From Actinomycetes bacterium (GTDB taxonomy: Bacteria; Actinomycetota; Acidimicrobiia; Acidimicrobiales; Palsa-688): a stretch of 64,000 nucleotides of DNA. Both the position numbers and the translations under genes were made by a program. Location: positions 1-64,000 of the forward strand of contig JAJZIY010000006.1 of the NCBI GenBank assembly GCA_021828475.1. The letters run 5' to 3'. The notes below the pieces were generated by a model, which did no database searches, was not told where the DNA came from, and worked only from the letters and a program-made list of their open reading frames with translations. Numbering within the stretch: the stretch's first letter is position 1; each line of letters begins with the position of its first letter. This document shows, in pieces, positions 18,036 to 26,129 of the stretch.

Positions 18036-18896
18036 CTAAACGAAGAGCGGCTCCACGTGGCGGCGCTCCACCAGCTCGTCCATCTGCGCGTCGTCCGGCC
18101 TCTCGCCCAGCCTGGCCGCCGCGTCGATGAACCTCGGCAGCAACCCGATGTCCGAGACGCTGTTGAGGAACACCTGGCGACGACCGAGAGCCCACCAGAC
18201 GGCGAGGTCGATGTCGGCCTGCTCCGTCATCGGCTCGTACCAGGGGGCGTAGGTCCGCGGTCGGCCGGCCCAGGGGCCGAGGGCGATCGACTTGATCGTC
18301 TGGACCGCCGTGCCTCGCTCGGCGCAGGTGGCCAGGAGCGCCTCGAAGTTCTCGGCGTAGTAGCCGTTCTTCATCGTGACGTAGTTGTAGGGCAGCAGGA
18401 CCGTGTCGAAGTCGAAGCGCTCGAGAGACCGCCTGTGCGTGGCGGCAACCTGAGTGCCGTGGCCGGTCACGCCGATGAAACGTACGAGCCCCTCCCGGCG
18501 AGCGTCCAGGGCGGCCTCCAAGGCTCCACCAGGGCTCAGCGCCGTGTCCCAGTCGATCGGGTCGACCAGGTTGTGCAGCTGCCAGAGGTCGACGTGGTCC
18601 ACGCCGAGGCGCTCGAGCGAGCGGTGCAGCTCCTCGCGCGCCTTGGCGGCAGTGCGCTCGCCTGTCTTGGTCGCGAGGAAGAAGTGACCGGGGGAGCGCT
18701 GCAGCCATGGTTTGACCCGCAGCTCGGCATCCCCGTAACTGGCGGCAACGTCGATGTGGTTGACCCCTCCTGCGACCACCACCTCGTAAGTACGGTCGGC
18801 GTCCTCCTGGGAGACCCGCGAAAGCGCGGCCCCACCGAAGATCACCCGGCTGCTCTGGTGACCGGTGCGGCCGAAAGGTGCCGTAGGCATGCTCAT
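18036..18896 (-). CDS. Aldo/keto reductase, second paralogue
   Basis: 286 residues from ATG at 18896, with GAAGG upstream and a TACGCT hexamer 12 bases before the start; the longer open frame upstream is not conserved-looking. Tetrad residues are D49, Y54 (AASYGDAE), K77 (LATKTGE) and H108 (WQLHNL). The C-terminus is shorter than in the 16865 gene and lacks the canonical NADPH signature, resembling the group annotated as oxidoreductases beside housekeeping genes. Substrate unknown. Confidence 0.85.
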   Translation of the reverse strand: MSMPTAPFGRTGHQSSRVIFGGAALSRVSQEDADRTYEVVVAGGVNHIDVAASYGDAELRVKPWLQRSPGHFFLATKTGERTAAKAREELHRSLERLGVDHVDLWQLHNLVDPIDWDTALSPGGALEAALDARREGLVRFIGVTGHGTQVAATHRRSLERFDFDTVLLPYNYVTMKNGYYAENFEALLATCAERGTAVQTIKSIALGPWAGRPRTYAPWYEPMTEQADIDLAVWWALGRRQVFLNSVSDIGLLPRFIDAAARLGERPDDAQMDELVERRHVEPLFV

Positions 18897-19067
18897 GGAG
18901 GCCTTCTTAGCGTATTGTCCCGGCTTCACGGTCGACTGAACGGACAAAGGGCGCAGCGGGCCCGGCCAGCTCGGCCCCGCCAGAGGACCCGCAGAGCCTG
19001 TCTCCCTGGCCCAGCCGACCGGGAGCAACCGATGCCGGGCCCGGGCACCGCGGCCTGGCCGGGGCGG

Positions 19068-20114
19068 TCAGCCCAGGGCCGCGAGCACCTTGGCGGCCGG
19101 TACGTCGCGGCCGTCCATCTGGTCGCGCTCGGCGCCGTCGCCAGGCTGGGGCCGTGCGAACCCGACGGCGGCGAGCGCTCCGGCAAGGGACCGCAGCACC
19201 TCGCGCAGTTCGCGCGGGAGCGGGAAGTACTCGTCCTCGGGGACGGCCCGCACGTCCTCGGTGCCCTTGGTGGGGGCGAGCCTGCGGACCACGCCCTCGA
19301 CCAGCGACTCGGGAGCCGACGCCCCTGCGATCACGCCCACGGTGCCGGCAAGGTCGTCCGGGAGCTCGCCGGCGTGGTTGACCCGGATGACCCGGGCGCA
19401 GCCGGTCGCCTTGGCCGTGCGCACCAGGGCGAGGGTATTGGAGGAGTTGGCGCTGCCTATGACCACCATGGCGTCGCATCGGCCAGCGACCCCGCGCAGG
19501 GCGGCCTGGCGGTTGGTGGTGGCGAAGCACAGGTCGCTGCGCCCTGGTACCCACAGATCCGGCCAGCGCTGCTGTGCAGCGGCGAGGATGCCTCGCCACT
19601 CGTCGACAGCCAGGGTGGTCTGAGCGAGGAAGGCGACGGGCCCCTCCGGCTCGGGGAGGGCCATCACCTCGTCGACGCTCTCCACCCGGAAGATGCGCTC
19701 GGGTGCCACCGCCGTCGTGCCGACGGCCTCCTCGTGGCCCTCGTGGCCGACGTAGACGATGGAGTAGCCCTTGGCGGCCCGCAGCTTGACCTCGTGGTGG
19801 ACCTTGGTCACCAGCGGACATACCGCGTTGACCACGACCCCTCCGTTGGCTCGCGCCGCCTCTACGACGCGAGGAGCCGACCCGTGCGCTGACAGCATGA
19901 GTGGCCGTCCCGGCGGGACCTCGGCGACGTCGTCGACGAAGACCACGCCCAGCTGGCGGAAGCGCTCTACGACGACCTGGTTGTGCACGATCTCGTGGTA
20001 GCAGTACACGGGCGGCTCGAACACCCGCACCATCCACGCCAGGGCCTTGATGGCCATCTCCACCCCGGCACAAAACCCCCGCGGGGAGGCCAGCAGCACG
20101 CTCTCCACTTCCAC
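19068..20114 (-). CDS. ispH: 4-hydroxy-3-methylbut-2-enyl diphosphate reductase
   Basis: 348 residues from GTG at 20114, chosen because a TAGCTT hexamer ends eight bases upstream. The three Fe-S cysteines are at 15 (RGFCAGV), 99 (NAVCPLVTKVH) and 196 (DLCFATTNRQ); H44 and H77 (LSAHG) and the TQTT-like AQTTL are also present. IspH makes IPP and DMAPP in the MEP pathway. It diverges from the DUF512 gene through a 74-base region. Confidence 0.95.
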   Translation of the reverse strand: MEVESVLLASPRGFCAGVEMAIKALAWMVRVFEPPVYCYHEIVHNQVVVERFRQLGVVFVDDVAEVPPGRPLMLSAHGSAPRVVEAARANGGVVVNAVCPLVTKVHHEVKLRAAKGYSIVYVGHEGHEEAVGTTAVAPERIFRVESVDEVMALPEPEGPVAFLAQTTLAVDEWRGILAAAQQRWPDLWVPGRSDLCFATTNRQAALRGVAGRCDAMVVIGSANSSNTLALVRTAKATGCARVIRVNHAGELPDDLAGTVGVIAGASAPESLVEGVVRRLAPTKGTEDVRAVPEDEYFPLPRELREVLRSLAGALAAVGFARPQPGDGAERDQMDGRDVPAAKVLAALG

Positions 20115-20122
20115 AGCGGCCC

Positions 20123-20128
20123 AAGCTA
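20123..20128 (-). promoter_or_regulatory. -10 box (TAGCTT) of leaderless ispH
   Basis: TAGCTT on the minus strand ends eight bases before the GTG at 20114. Its -35 position would overlap that of the opposite promoter at 20174-20179. Confidence 0.6.
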
Positions 20129-20173
20129 CCGGGCCCCACACCCGGGTGGGACCGGCCTGCCTCGGGGAACGTC

Positions 20174-20179
20174 TATCCT
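20174..20179 (+). promoter_or_regulatory. -10 box (TATCCT) of leaderless DUF512 gene
   Basis: TATCCT is followed by nine bases and ATG at 20189. It faces away from the ispH promoter. Confidence 0.6.
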
Positions 20180-20188
20180 GGTCGGGAC

Positions 20189-21580
20189 ATGGCCATGCCC
20201 CGAGTGGTCGCGGTCGCCCCCGGGTCACCAGCCGACCGGGCCGGCGTCGAACCAGGCGACGAGATCTTCTCCCTGGACGGCGAGCTGCCCAGAGACATAA
20301 TCGAGTACCAGTACCTGGCCGACCGCGAGGAGCTCGCTATCGAGGTGCGTCGCGGTGGGCTGGAGCTCACGCTGGCCGTGAGCCGTGAAGGGGGCGAGCC
20401 GCTGGGGATGGAGGTCGACGCAGCGCTGTTCGACCAGGTCCGTACCTGTGACAACCATTGCGAGTTCTGCTTCATCCATCAGCTCCCCAAGGGCCTGCGC
20501 AAGAGCCTGTACGTACGCGACGACGACTACCGCCTCTCCTTCCTCTACGGCAACTTCACGACGCTGACCCGTTTCACCGAGGCCGACCTGGAGCGGGTGG
20601 TCACCGAGGGGCTTTCCCCCCTCTTCGTGTCCGTGCACGCCACCGACCCCGCTGTCAGGGCCCGCATGCTGCGCAACCAGCGTGGCGCCACCAGCCTTCG
20701 CTGGTTGCGGGCCCTGCTCGACGCCGGCATCGAGGTGCACGGCCAGGTCGTGGTCTGTCCGGGTGTCAACGACGGCACGGTGCTGGAGGCCACGCTGGCC
20801 GGGGCCCTCGACGAGTACCCGGAGCTGGCCAGCCTGGCGTGCGTGCCGCTGGGCGTGAGCCGGTTCAACCGCGAGGGCGGCATGCGCCCGCACACGCCCG
20901 CCGAGGTGGACGGGGTTGTCGACCTGGTGGAGGAGTGGCAGGAGATCTTCCTTGCCTGCCTCGGTCGGCGGCTCGTGTACGCCGCAGACGAGTACTACCT
21001 CCTTGCCGACAGGCCCTTCCCCGACCTGCGCACCTACGGGGCCGTGGCGCAGCACGACAACGGGGTGGGCATGGCCCGGGCCTTCGAGGCCGCCTTCAAC
21101 GGCGACGATGTCCCCGAGGACATGGGCCCTGCCGGCCCGAGCGGCTTCTTCCGGTCCCTCGAAGGCGCCCCGGCCTCCGGCTACCGTGCGCCCAGGGCGC
21201 CTGGCACCGTGGCCCTGCTCCCCCGGGCGGGCGCAGGGGTGACGGTGCTCTCGGGGGAGTACGGGGCGCGGGTGCTCGCCCCGCTCGTCGACGCCGCCAT
21301 GCCCGGCTCGGACATCGAGGTGGTCCCGGTGCCCAACGAGTACTTCGGGGGCAACGTCGCCGTCTCGGGCCTGATGACCGGGACGGACATCGGTGCGGTC
21401 CTGGGCGGCCTGCCCGAAGGCCGACGGTACCTGCTGCCCGACAGCTGCCTGTCCGGCGGAGTGTTCCTCGACGGCACCCGCCTGGCGGACCTGCCCCGGC
21501 CGGTGGAGGTCGTACCCGCGAACGGAGCGTCGCTGCGGCGCGCTCTGATGGGCGCGCCAGCGCCGGTAGGTGTGGCGTGA
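20189..21580 (+). CDS. DUF512 protein: PDZ plus radical-SAM-like Fe-S domain
   Basis: 463 residues. Residues 4-65 form a PDZ-like domain (VAPGSPADRAGVEPGDEIF). A CxxxCxxC cluster follows at C87, C91, C94 (CDNHCEFCF) in a radical-SAM-type barrel, then the DUF512 region. Family members often sit next to der and are of unproven function, possibly in ribosome or GTPase-related modification. The stop overlaps the der start (GTGA), which supports a link with Der. Confidence 0.9.
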   Translation: MAMPRVVAVAPGSPADRAGVEPGDEIFSLDGELPRDIIEYQYLADREELAIEVRRGGLELTLAVSREGGEPLGMEVDAALFDQVRTCDNHCEFCFIHQLPKGLRKSLYVRDDDYRLSFLYGNFTTLTRFTEADLERVVTEGLSPLFVSVHATDPAVRARMLRNQRGATSLRWLRALLDAGIEVHGQVVVCPGVNDGTVLEATLAGALDEYPELASLACVPLGVSRFNREGGMRPHTPAEVDGVVDLVEEWQEIFLACLGRRLVYAADEYYLLADRPFPDLRTYGAVAQHDNGVGMARAFEAAFNGDDVPEDMGPAGPSGFFRSLEGAPASGYRAPRAPGTVALLPRAGAGVTVLSGEYGARVLAPLVDAAMPGSDIEVVPVPNEYFGGNVAVSGLMTGTDIGAVLGGLPEGRRYLLPDSCLSGGVFLDGTRLADLPRPVEVVPANGASLRRALMGAPAPVGVA

Positions 21581-23007
21581 CCCCGGCAGCGGCTCCATCC
21601 CCGGGTGGACCGGGTGCAGCTGCCGGGTTGCGCCCGGTGGTGGCGGTGGTCGGCAGGCCCAACGTCGGCAAGTCGACGCTCGTCAACCGCATCGTCGGCA
21701 GGCGCGAGGCGATCGTGGAGCAGCGCCCCGGCGTCACGCGCGACCGCAAGGTGCTGACCGCCGAGTGGAACGGGCGCCAGTTCAGCGTGGTCGACACGGG
21801 TGGTTGGCAGGCTGGTGGCCTGAGCATCGACAAGCTGGTGTCGGCTCAGGCCCAGCGGGCGGTGGGGGAAGCGGACGTCGTGCTCTTCGTTGTCGACGGT
21901 ACCCTCGGCCCGACAGAGGAGGACGCTCGGGTGGCCCGGCTCCTGCTCCGCAGCGGGCGCCCGGTCGTCCTGGTCGTCAACAAGGTGGACAACCAAGCCC
22001 GCGAGCCGGGGATATGGGACTTCGCCTCGCTTGGTTTCGCCACCCCCTGGCCGGTGTCGGCCCTGCATGGACGCGGCACGGGGGACATGCTGGACGCCCT
22101 GGCCGCCGCCCTGCCGCCGCTCGACGCGCCGCCGGCGCAGTCGGTGGGAGCCGGTGACGCCAGTGGGGGAGAGGCCCCGGCCGGCGACCGCCCCGGTGCC
22201 CCGGCAGCGGACGGCCAGCTCGAGGCGGCTGGGCAGGCCGCCATCTCGGTGGCCATCGTGGGCCGCCCCAACGTGGGCAAGTCGACGCTGTTCAACCGGC
22301 TCATCGGAGATGAGCGTTCGATCGTCCACGACATGCCGGGCACGACCCGCGACACCATCGACACCGTTGTCGAGTCACCCGACGGGCCCGTCCGTTTCGT
22401 CGACACCGCCGGGATGCGCAGGAGGGCGCGCGACGCCGAGGGCGCCGAATTCTACTCGATGGTGAGGGCGCTGCAGGCGATAGACGAGGCCGAGCTGACG
22501 CTGCTCGTGATCGACGCCACCCAGGGCGTCACCCGCCAGGACCAGCGGCTGGCCGAGCGCGTCGACGCTGCAGGCAACCCCGTCGTGGTCTGCCTCAACA
22601 AGTGGGACCTCTTGGCTGCAGAGGCCAAGGACGCAGTGAGGGCGGATGTTGCCGACATGCTCGGATTCGTCTCCTATGCCCCGGCGCTCGAGATCAGCGC
22701 CAAGACAGGCCGCAACGTGCACAGGCTCTACCCGGCACTAGCCGGCGCCGTGGAGGCCTACCGCCAGCGCGTCCCGACCGCCCTGCTCAACCGTGCCCTG
22801 GCAGAGGCTCAGGCTGCCCACCCGGCCCCCCACGGGGCGCGTGTGCTCTACGCGACGCAGGGGGCGACCGACCCGCCGACCTTCACCCTGTTCACGTCCA
22901 AGCACCTGCCCCCCACCTACCTGCGCTACCTGGAGCGCTCGATCCGGGAGCGTTTCGACTTCGGGCCGACGCCCATGAAGTTGCGTACCCGCCGGCGCGG
23001 CGCCTAG
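21577..23007 (+). CDS. der: Ribosome biogenesis GTPase Der (EngA)
   Basis: 476 residues from GTG at 21577, overlapping the upstream stop. Two GTPase domains each begin with GRPNVGKS (at about 26 and 229), with DTGG/DTAG, NKVD and NKWD motifs, followed by the KH-like C-terminal domain ending in FDFGPTPMKLRTRRR. The linker between the G domains is unusually Gly/Ala/Pro-rich. Der is needed for 50S assembly. Confidence 0.96.
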   Translation: MTPAAAPSPGGPGAAAGLRPVVAVVGRPNVGKSTLVNRIVGRREAIVEQRPGVTRDRKVLTAEWNGRQFSVVDTGGWQAGGLSIDKLVSAQAQRAVGEADVVLFVVDGTLGPTEEDARVARLLLRSGRPVVLVVNKVDNQAREPGIWDFASLGFATPWPVSALHGRGTGDMLDALAAALPPLDAPPAQSVGAGDASGGEAPAGDRPGAPAADGQLEAAGQAAISVAIVGRPNVGKSTLFNRLIGDERSIVHDMPGTTRDTIDTVVESPDGPVRFVDTAGMRRRARDAEGAEFYSMVRALQAIDEAELTLLVIDATQGVTRQDQRLAERVDAAGNPVVVCLNKWDLLAAEAKDAVRADVADMLGFVSYAPALEISAKTGRNVHRLYPALAGAVEAYRQRVPTALLNRALAEAQAAHPAPHGARVLYATQGATDPPTFTLFTSKHLPPTYLRYLERSIRERFDFGPTPMKLRTRRRGA

Positions 23008-23094
23008 GTCCTGCGCCTGGAAGGGCGCCGGCGACCGCCCGCCTGTCCGCTCCGGCCGGGCGCTGCGGCCAGGGCGCCGCAAGCAGCTCGGCGC

Positions 23095-24240
23095 TCAAAC
23101 CCTCCTGATGGCCATGATGGCCACGTCGTCGACGAGCGACGAGGCGAAGTCCCTGGCCGCCTCGAGCAGGGCCTTGCAGACGAGCGTGGTCTCCTGCCCG
23201 GGGTCGCGGCGCACGATGTGAGCGACCCGCTCCTCTCCGAACAGCTGGCCCCCAGAGCGTGCCTCGGTGAGCCCGTCGGTGTACAGGACGACGAGGTCGC
23301 CGATGTCGAGGGGCAGGTCCCGTGAGAAGTAGCCGGCGTCTGCGTCGAGGGCCAGTAGCGGCCCGGTAGCGGAGAGCGCCTGCATCTCGCCCCGGTGCCA
23401 GAGGAACGCGGGAGGGTGCCCCGCCGAGGCGTGCCGGAGGGTCCCGGCCTCGGTGTCGAAGACCACGGTGCAGACAGAGACCATGTCCTCGGGGCGCCCC
23501 AGGGTCGAAAGCGTCTTGTTGAGCTCCTCCAGGGCCTGCGCCGGGTCCCGGTACTGGCGCAGGAAGATCCGCAGCACGTGCTTGACCTGGAAGGCCGTGA
23601 TGGAAGGCTCGAGGCCGTGGCCGGCCACGTCCCCGATCACGACGGCCAGCCTGTTGTTGCCCGTGGGGAAGACGTCGTAGAAGTCCCCGGCCATCATGCC
23701 CGTCCCGGGCTCGTACACCCAGCCGATGTCGAAACCCTCGTAGGCCGGCAGCGCTCCGGGGGCGAGCCGCGCCGCCCAGCGCTGGGGCGCCAGCTGGTCC
23801 TGGGCCAGGACCTCCTCAGCCCGGCGCTCGAGGCGTGAGCGCTGCTCGGCCAGGCGGGCCTCGGCGAGGAAGCGCGGCGCGTACCGCAGGGAGAAGACGC
23901 CGGGCACGCTGACCAGCAGCAACACTGACTCGAACCACGGCGAGCTCGATACGGAGGCCAGGCCGAAGCCGACCGCCAGCACCCCGTAGAGCACCGCAGC
24001 ATGCAGGTCCTTGCGGTAGGCGGTGCGAGCCAGGCGGGCCGCCTCGGTGGAGGTGCCCGAGCTCACGGCTTCGTCCCGGATGCGCTCCTCCGCCCGGGCC
24101 AGGCGGACCGCCGCACGGCCCCAGACCAGGGCCGCGACGGCGCACACGACCGCCACCGCCGCCAGCCAAGGCTGCTCGAGGACGTTGTCCAGGCTGCCCA
24201 CACCCACGGCGGCCAGCAGGTTGACGGCTACGCCCGGCAT
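23095..24240 (-). CDS. Membrane-anchored SpoIIE-type PP2C phosphatase
   Basis: 381 residues. Hydrophobic segments at about 25-45, 80-97 and 100-120, a short helical linker, then a PP2C/SpoIIE domain from about 150 with the metal motifs GDFYDVF (about 185) and GDVAGHG, and a terminal DDVAIMAI motif. Such phosphatases usually act on anti-anti-sigma factors; no such partner is encoded nearby. ATG start six bases after a TAGCCT hexamer suggests a leaderless transcript. Convergent with der. Confidence 0.9.
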   Translation of the reverse strand: MPGVAVNLLAAVGVGSLDNVLEQPWLAAVAVVCAVAALVWGRAAVRLARAEERIRDEAVSSGTSTEAARLARTAYRKDLHAAVLYGVLAVGFGLASVSSSPWFESVLLLVSVPGVFSLRYAPRFLAEARLAEQRSRLERRAEEVLAQDQLAPQRWAARLAPGALPAYEGFDIGWVYEPGTGMMAGDFYDVFPTGNNRLAVVIGDVAGHGLEPSITAFQVKHVLRIFLRQYRDPAQALEELNKTLSTLGRPEDMVSVCTVVFDTEAGTLRHASAGHPPAFLWHRGEMQALSATGPLLALDADAGYFSRDLPLDIGDLVVLYTDGLTEARSGGQLFGEERVAHIVRRDPGQETTLVCKALLEAARDFASSLVDDVAIMAIRRV

Positions 24241-24246
24241 GGGGCG

Positions 24247-24252
24247 AGGCTA
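24247..24252 (-). promoter_or_regulatory. -10 box (TAGCCT) of leaderless phosphatase gene
   Basis: TAGCCT on the minus strand ends six bases before the ATG at 24240. Confidence 0.6.
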
Positions 24253-24306
24253 CCTCGCCCGGCCCGCGCCACCGCGGGACGGCGCCATGCAAGGGGCACG
24301 GCGGCA

Positions 24307-24312
24307 TACCCT
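24307..24312 (+). promoter_or_regulatory. -10 box (TACCCT) before the zinc-ribbon membrane gene
   Basis: TACCCT precedes a GGAGG ribosome-binding site (24321-24325) and the TTG at 24335, giving a leader of about 15 bases. Confidence 0.45.
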
Positions 24313-24334
24313 GGGCGAGAGGAGGTCCCGCCGG

Positions 24335-24676
24335 TTGCCGTGGTGTGACGACTGCAGCAAGTTCTGGAACTCGCCCGAGCTGGCAACGGGTGGTGCGTGC
24401 CCGACGTGTGGCGCGCAGCTGGGCGCGGCCGTCGCCGGCCAGGCGAAGCTTTCCCGTACCGGGGGGCCGGCCGTGGCGCCGGCCGCCTCGGGGACGGGGG
24501 AGCGGGAAGCGGGGGCTGCGGGCAGCCCAGGCCAGGGCGGCCAGGGCCTGGCCGCAGGGGCCACGGCCAAGGCCAGAGGGGCACCTTGGCACTTCAAGCT
24601 GCTGGTCGTCGGCGTGACTGTCTACATGGTGTACCGCATCTACTGGCTGATCGAGTGGCTGCCGAAGCACATCTGA
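24335..24676 (+). CDS. Small zinc-ribbon membrane protein
   Basis: 113 residues from TTG at 24335, chosen because GGAGG lies nine bases upstream. Residues 1-30 hold CxxC pairs (WCDDCSKFW and ACPTCGAQL), a zinc ribbon at the extreme N-terminus. A flexible Ala/Gly region follows, then one TM near 90-105 and a short tail. This resembles small actinobacterial proteins with a cytosolic zinc ribbon anchored by one C-terminal helix; the role is unknown. The hydrolase gene follows in the same direction. Confidence 0.72.
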   Translation: MPWCDDCSKFWNSPELATGGACPTCGAQLGAAVAGQAKLSRTGGPAVAPAASGTGEREAGAAGSPGQGGQGLAAGATAKARGAPWHFKLLVVGVTVYMVYRIYWLIEWLPKHI

Positions 24677-24732
24677 GCGGGGGAGAGCGCGCCCGACCGC
24701 AGCCTCCGGGGCCGCGGGGTACTGACCCTCAG

Positions 24733-25614
24733 GTGGGCCCGGCGCAGCTGGTGCCTGAGCTGTCGGCGCTTGCCGTCGATGGGGGCGTCCTTCAAGTGGT
24801 CCGGTGGCCGGCGCGCACGGGCGTGGCTTCGCCGTCGGTGCCAGCGCCCCCGGTCGTCCTCGTTCACGGTTACGCCGAGCACAGCGGCCGCTACGGCGAG
24901 CTGGCGTCAGCACTGGCCCGTACCGGCAGCGACGTCTGGGCGGCCGACCTGCGCGGGCACGGGCGTTCGTCAGGCCGGCGGGCCGACGTCGTCGACCTCG
25001 ACCTGGTGCTCGACGACCTGGACCGCCTCGTGGACCTGGTCAAGCGGGCTGCACCGCTTGGCACACCGGAGGGCCCCGCCGGGTGGCCACCGGTCCTCGT
25101 CGGCCACAGCATGGGCGGCGCGTTCGCCGCCGCGTACGCGTCGAGCAGGCCCGGCAAGGCCCGAGCCCTCGTCCTGTCCGCGCCGGCGGTCCACCTGGCC
25201 CTGCGGCCGGCTTGGCAGACCGGTCCGGCGCAGTTGATCGCCAGGCACGCCCCCTGGGTGCGGGTGGGCAGGGTGCCGGCCCACCGCCTCTCGTCCGATC
25301 CAGCCACCGTCGAACGCTTCGAAAAGGACCCGCTCGTATGGCACGGGCTGGTGCCGGTGAGGACAGCCGTTGCGATGCTGGAGGCAGGCCGGCGCGCCTT
25401 CGCCGGGGCGGGCTCACTGCACGTCCCGGTGCTCCTCCTGCACGGCGAGCAGGACGAGGTGGTCCCGCTCGCCAGCAGCCGAAAGCTCTTCGAGGCTCTG
25501 GGCAGCGACGACAAGGAACTGGCCGTACTGGCTGCGAGCAGGCACGAGGCCCTCCACGACGGTGCGCGGGCGGAGCTCGTCGAGCGCGTCTGCGACTGGG
25601 TGTCCCGGCACTGA
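24733..25614 (+). CDS. Alpha/beta hydrolase, monoacylglycerol-lipase-like
   Basis: 293 residues from GTG at 24733. The oxyanion region VLVHGYAEHSGRY, the nucleophile elbow GHSMGG, the acid in HGEQDEVVP and the catalytic His in SRHEALHD give a complete Ser-Asp-His triad in the order of serine aminopeptidase_S33/monoglyceride lipases. A lipid-ester hydrolase is likely; the exact substrate is unknown. The frame is open upstream but overlaps the zinc-ribbon gene there, so that part was excluded. Confidence 0.85.
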   Translation: MGPAQLVPELSALAVDGGVLQVVRWPARTGVASPSVPAPPVVLVHGYAEHSGRYGELASALARTGSDVWAADLRGHGRSSGRRADVVDLDLVLDDLDRLVDLVKRAAPLGTPEGPAGWPPVLVGHSMGGAFAAAYASSRPGKARALVLSAPAVHLALRPAWQTGPAQLIARHAPWVRVGRVPAHRLSSDPATVERFEKDPLVWHGLVPVRTAVAMLEAGRRAFAGAGSLHVPVLLLHGEQDEVVPLASSRKLFEALGSDDKELAVLAASRHEALHDGARAELVERVCDWVSRH

Positions 25615-25635
25615 CAGGCCCTGCCCCGAACCTGG

Positions 25636-25641
25636 TAGCCT
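25636..25641 (+). promoter_or_regulatory. -10 box (TAGCCT) of tRNA-Pro
   Basis: TAGCCT lies 16 bases before the mature tRNA 5' end, giving a leader of about eight bases. Confidence 0.55.
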
Positions 25642-25657
25642 CGGCACTCGCACCACA

Positions 25658-25731
25658 CGGGCGGTGGCGCAGTTTGGTAGCGCACCAGACTGGGGGTCTG
25701 GGGGTCGCGGGTTCAAGTCCCGCCCGCCCGA
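25658..25731 (+). tRNA. tRNA-Pro, anticodon GGG
   Basis: A full cloverleaf can be drawn: acceptor CGGGCGG pairs with CCGCCCG, the anticodon stem CCAGA pairs with TCTGG around loop CTGGGGG (anticodon GGG, reading CCC), the T arm GCGGG/CCCGC encloses TTCAAGT, and the discriminator is A. C1:G72 and A73 are proline-tRNA hallmarks. CCA is not encoded. A hairpin terminator follows closely. Confidence 0.96.
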
Positions 25732-25739
25732 CGCTGAAC

Positions 25740-25766
25740 TTCCTGCTCAGGGCGGGTGAGCAGGAA
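25740..25766 (+). terminator. Hairpin terminator after tRNA-Pro
   Basis: A perfect 9-bp stem (TTCCTGCTC with GAGCAGGAA) around a 9-base loop begins nine bases after the tRNA. No T tract. Confidence 0.65.
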
Positions 25767-26129
25767 CGGCATGCGTGACATGACGCCCCGAAATGCCGTC
25801 CGAGCAGGGACTTCGGACAAGGGCAATGGTCACGGGCATCCCACAGCCCTGGTCTAGAGGCCTGACCGGCGGAAACCCGAAAGCGGTGGCATGCGTCCGA
25901 GTCGTCCCGTGGGGCCGTGTTGGGGTGCCTTGGCCCGGTTCCGGCGCGTTCTGCTCGTAAGAGCCCTCGCCGGCCCGCAGGCAGGCCTGGTAAGAAGCCG
26001 GTGCTACGGCCGGGCCGCGCGATGCCGACGAGTGAAGTAGGCCGTCCCGGGCTTGGCTCGCCCGCCACCCGGGACGGCCGCCGGGTCGAGGTCAGGCCGA
26101 GGGGGTGAGCGGCCCGGCGGGCGTGGCGC
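25767..26129. other. Non-coding gap between tRNA-Pro and the ROK gene
   Basis: About 360 bases with no convincing gene on either strand. Apart from the inverted repeat at 26040-26079, I see nothing definable; no attachment-site duplication of the tRNA 3' end was found. Confidence 0.6.
26040..26079 (-). terminator. Hairpin downstream of the ROK gene
   Basis: A perfect 12-bp stem (GGCCGTCCCGGG with CCCGGGACGGCC) encloses a 16-base loop, 50 bases beyond the ROK stop codon on the minus strand. Confidence 0.7.

Noticed and set aside
18015..19892. 625-codon plus-strand open frame
   Set aside because: It runs antisense through the second aldo/keto reductase and ispH, both identified by catalytic motifs; long antisense frames are expected at this GC content.
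25658..26129. Integrative element at tRNA-Pro
   Set aside because: No duplicated tRNA 3' end, integrase or mobile gene; the downstream gap ends at an ordinary ROK gene.
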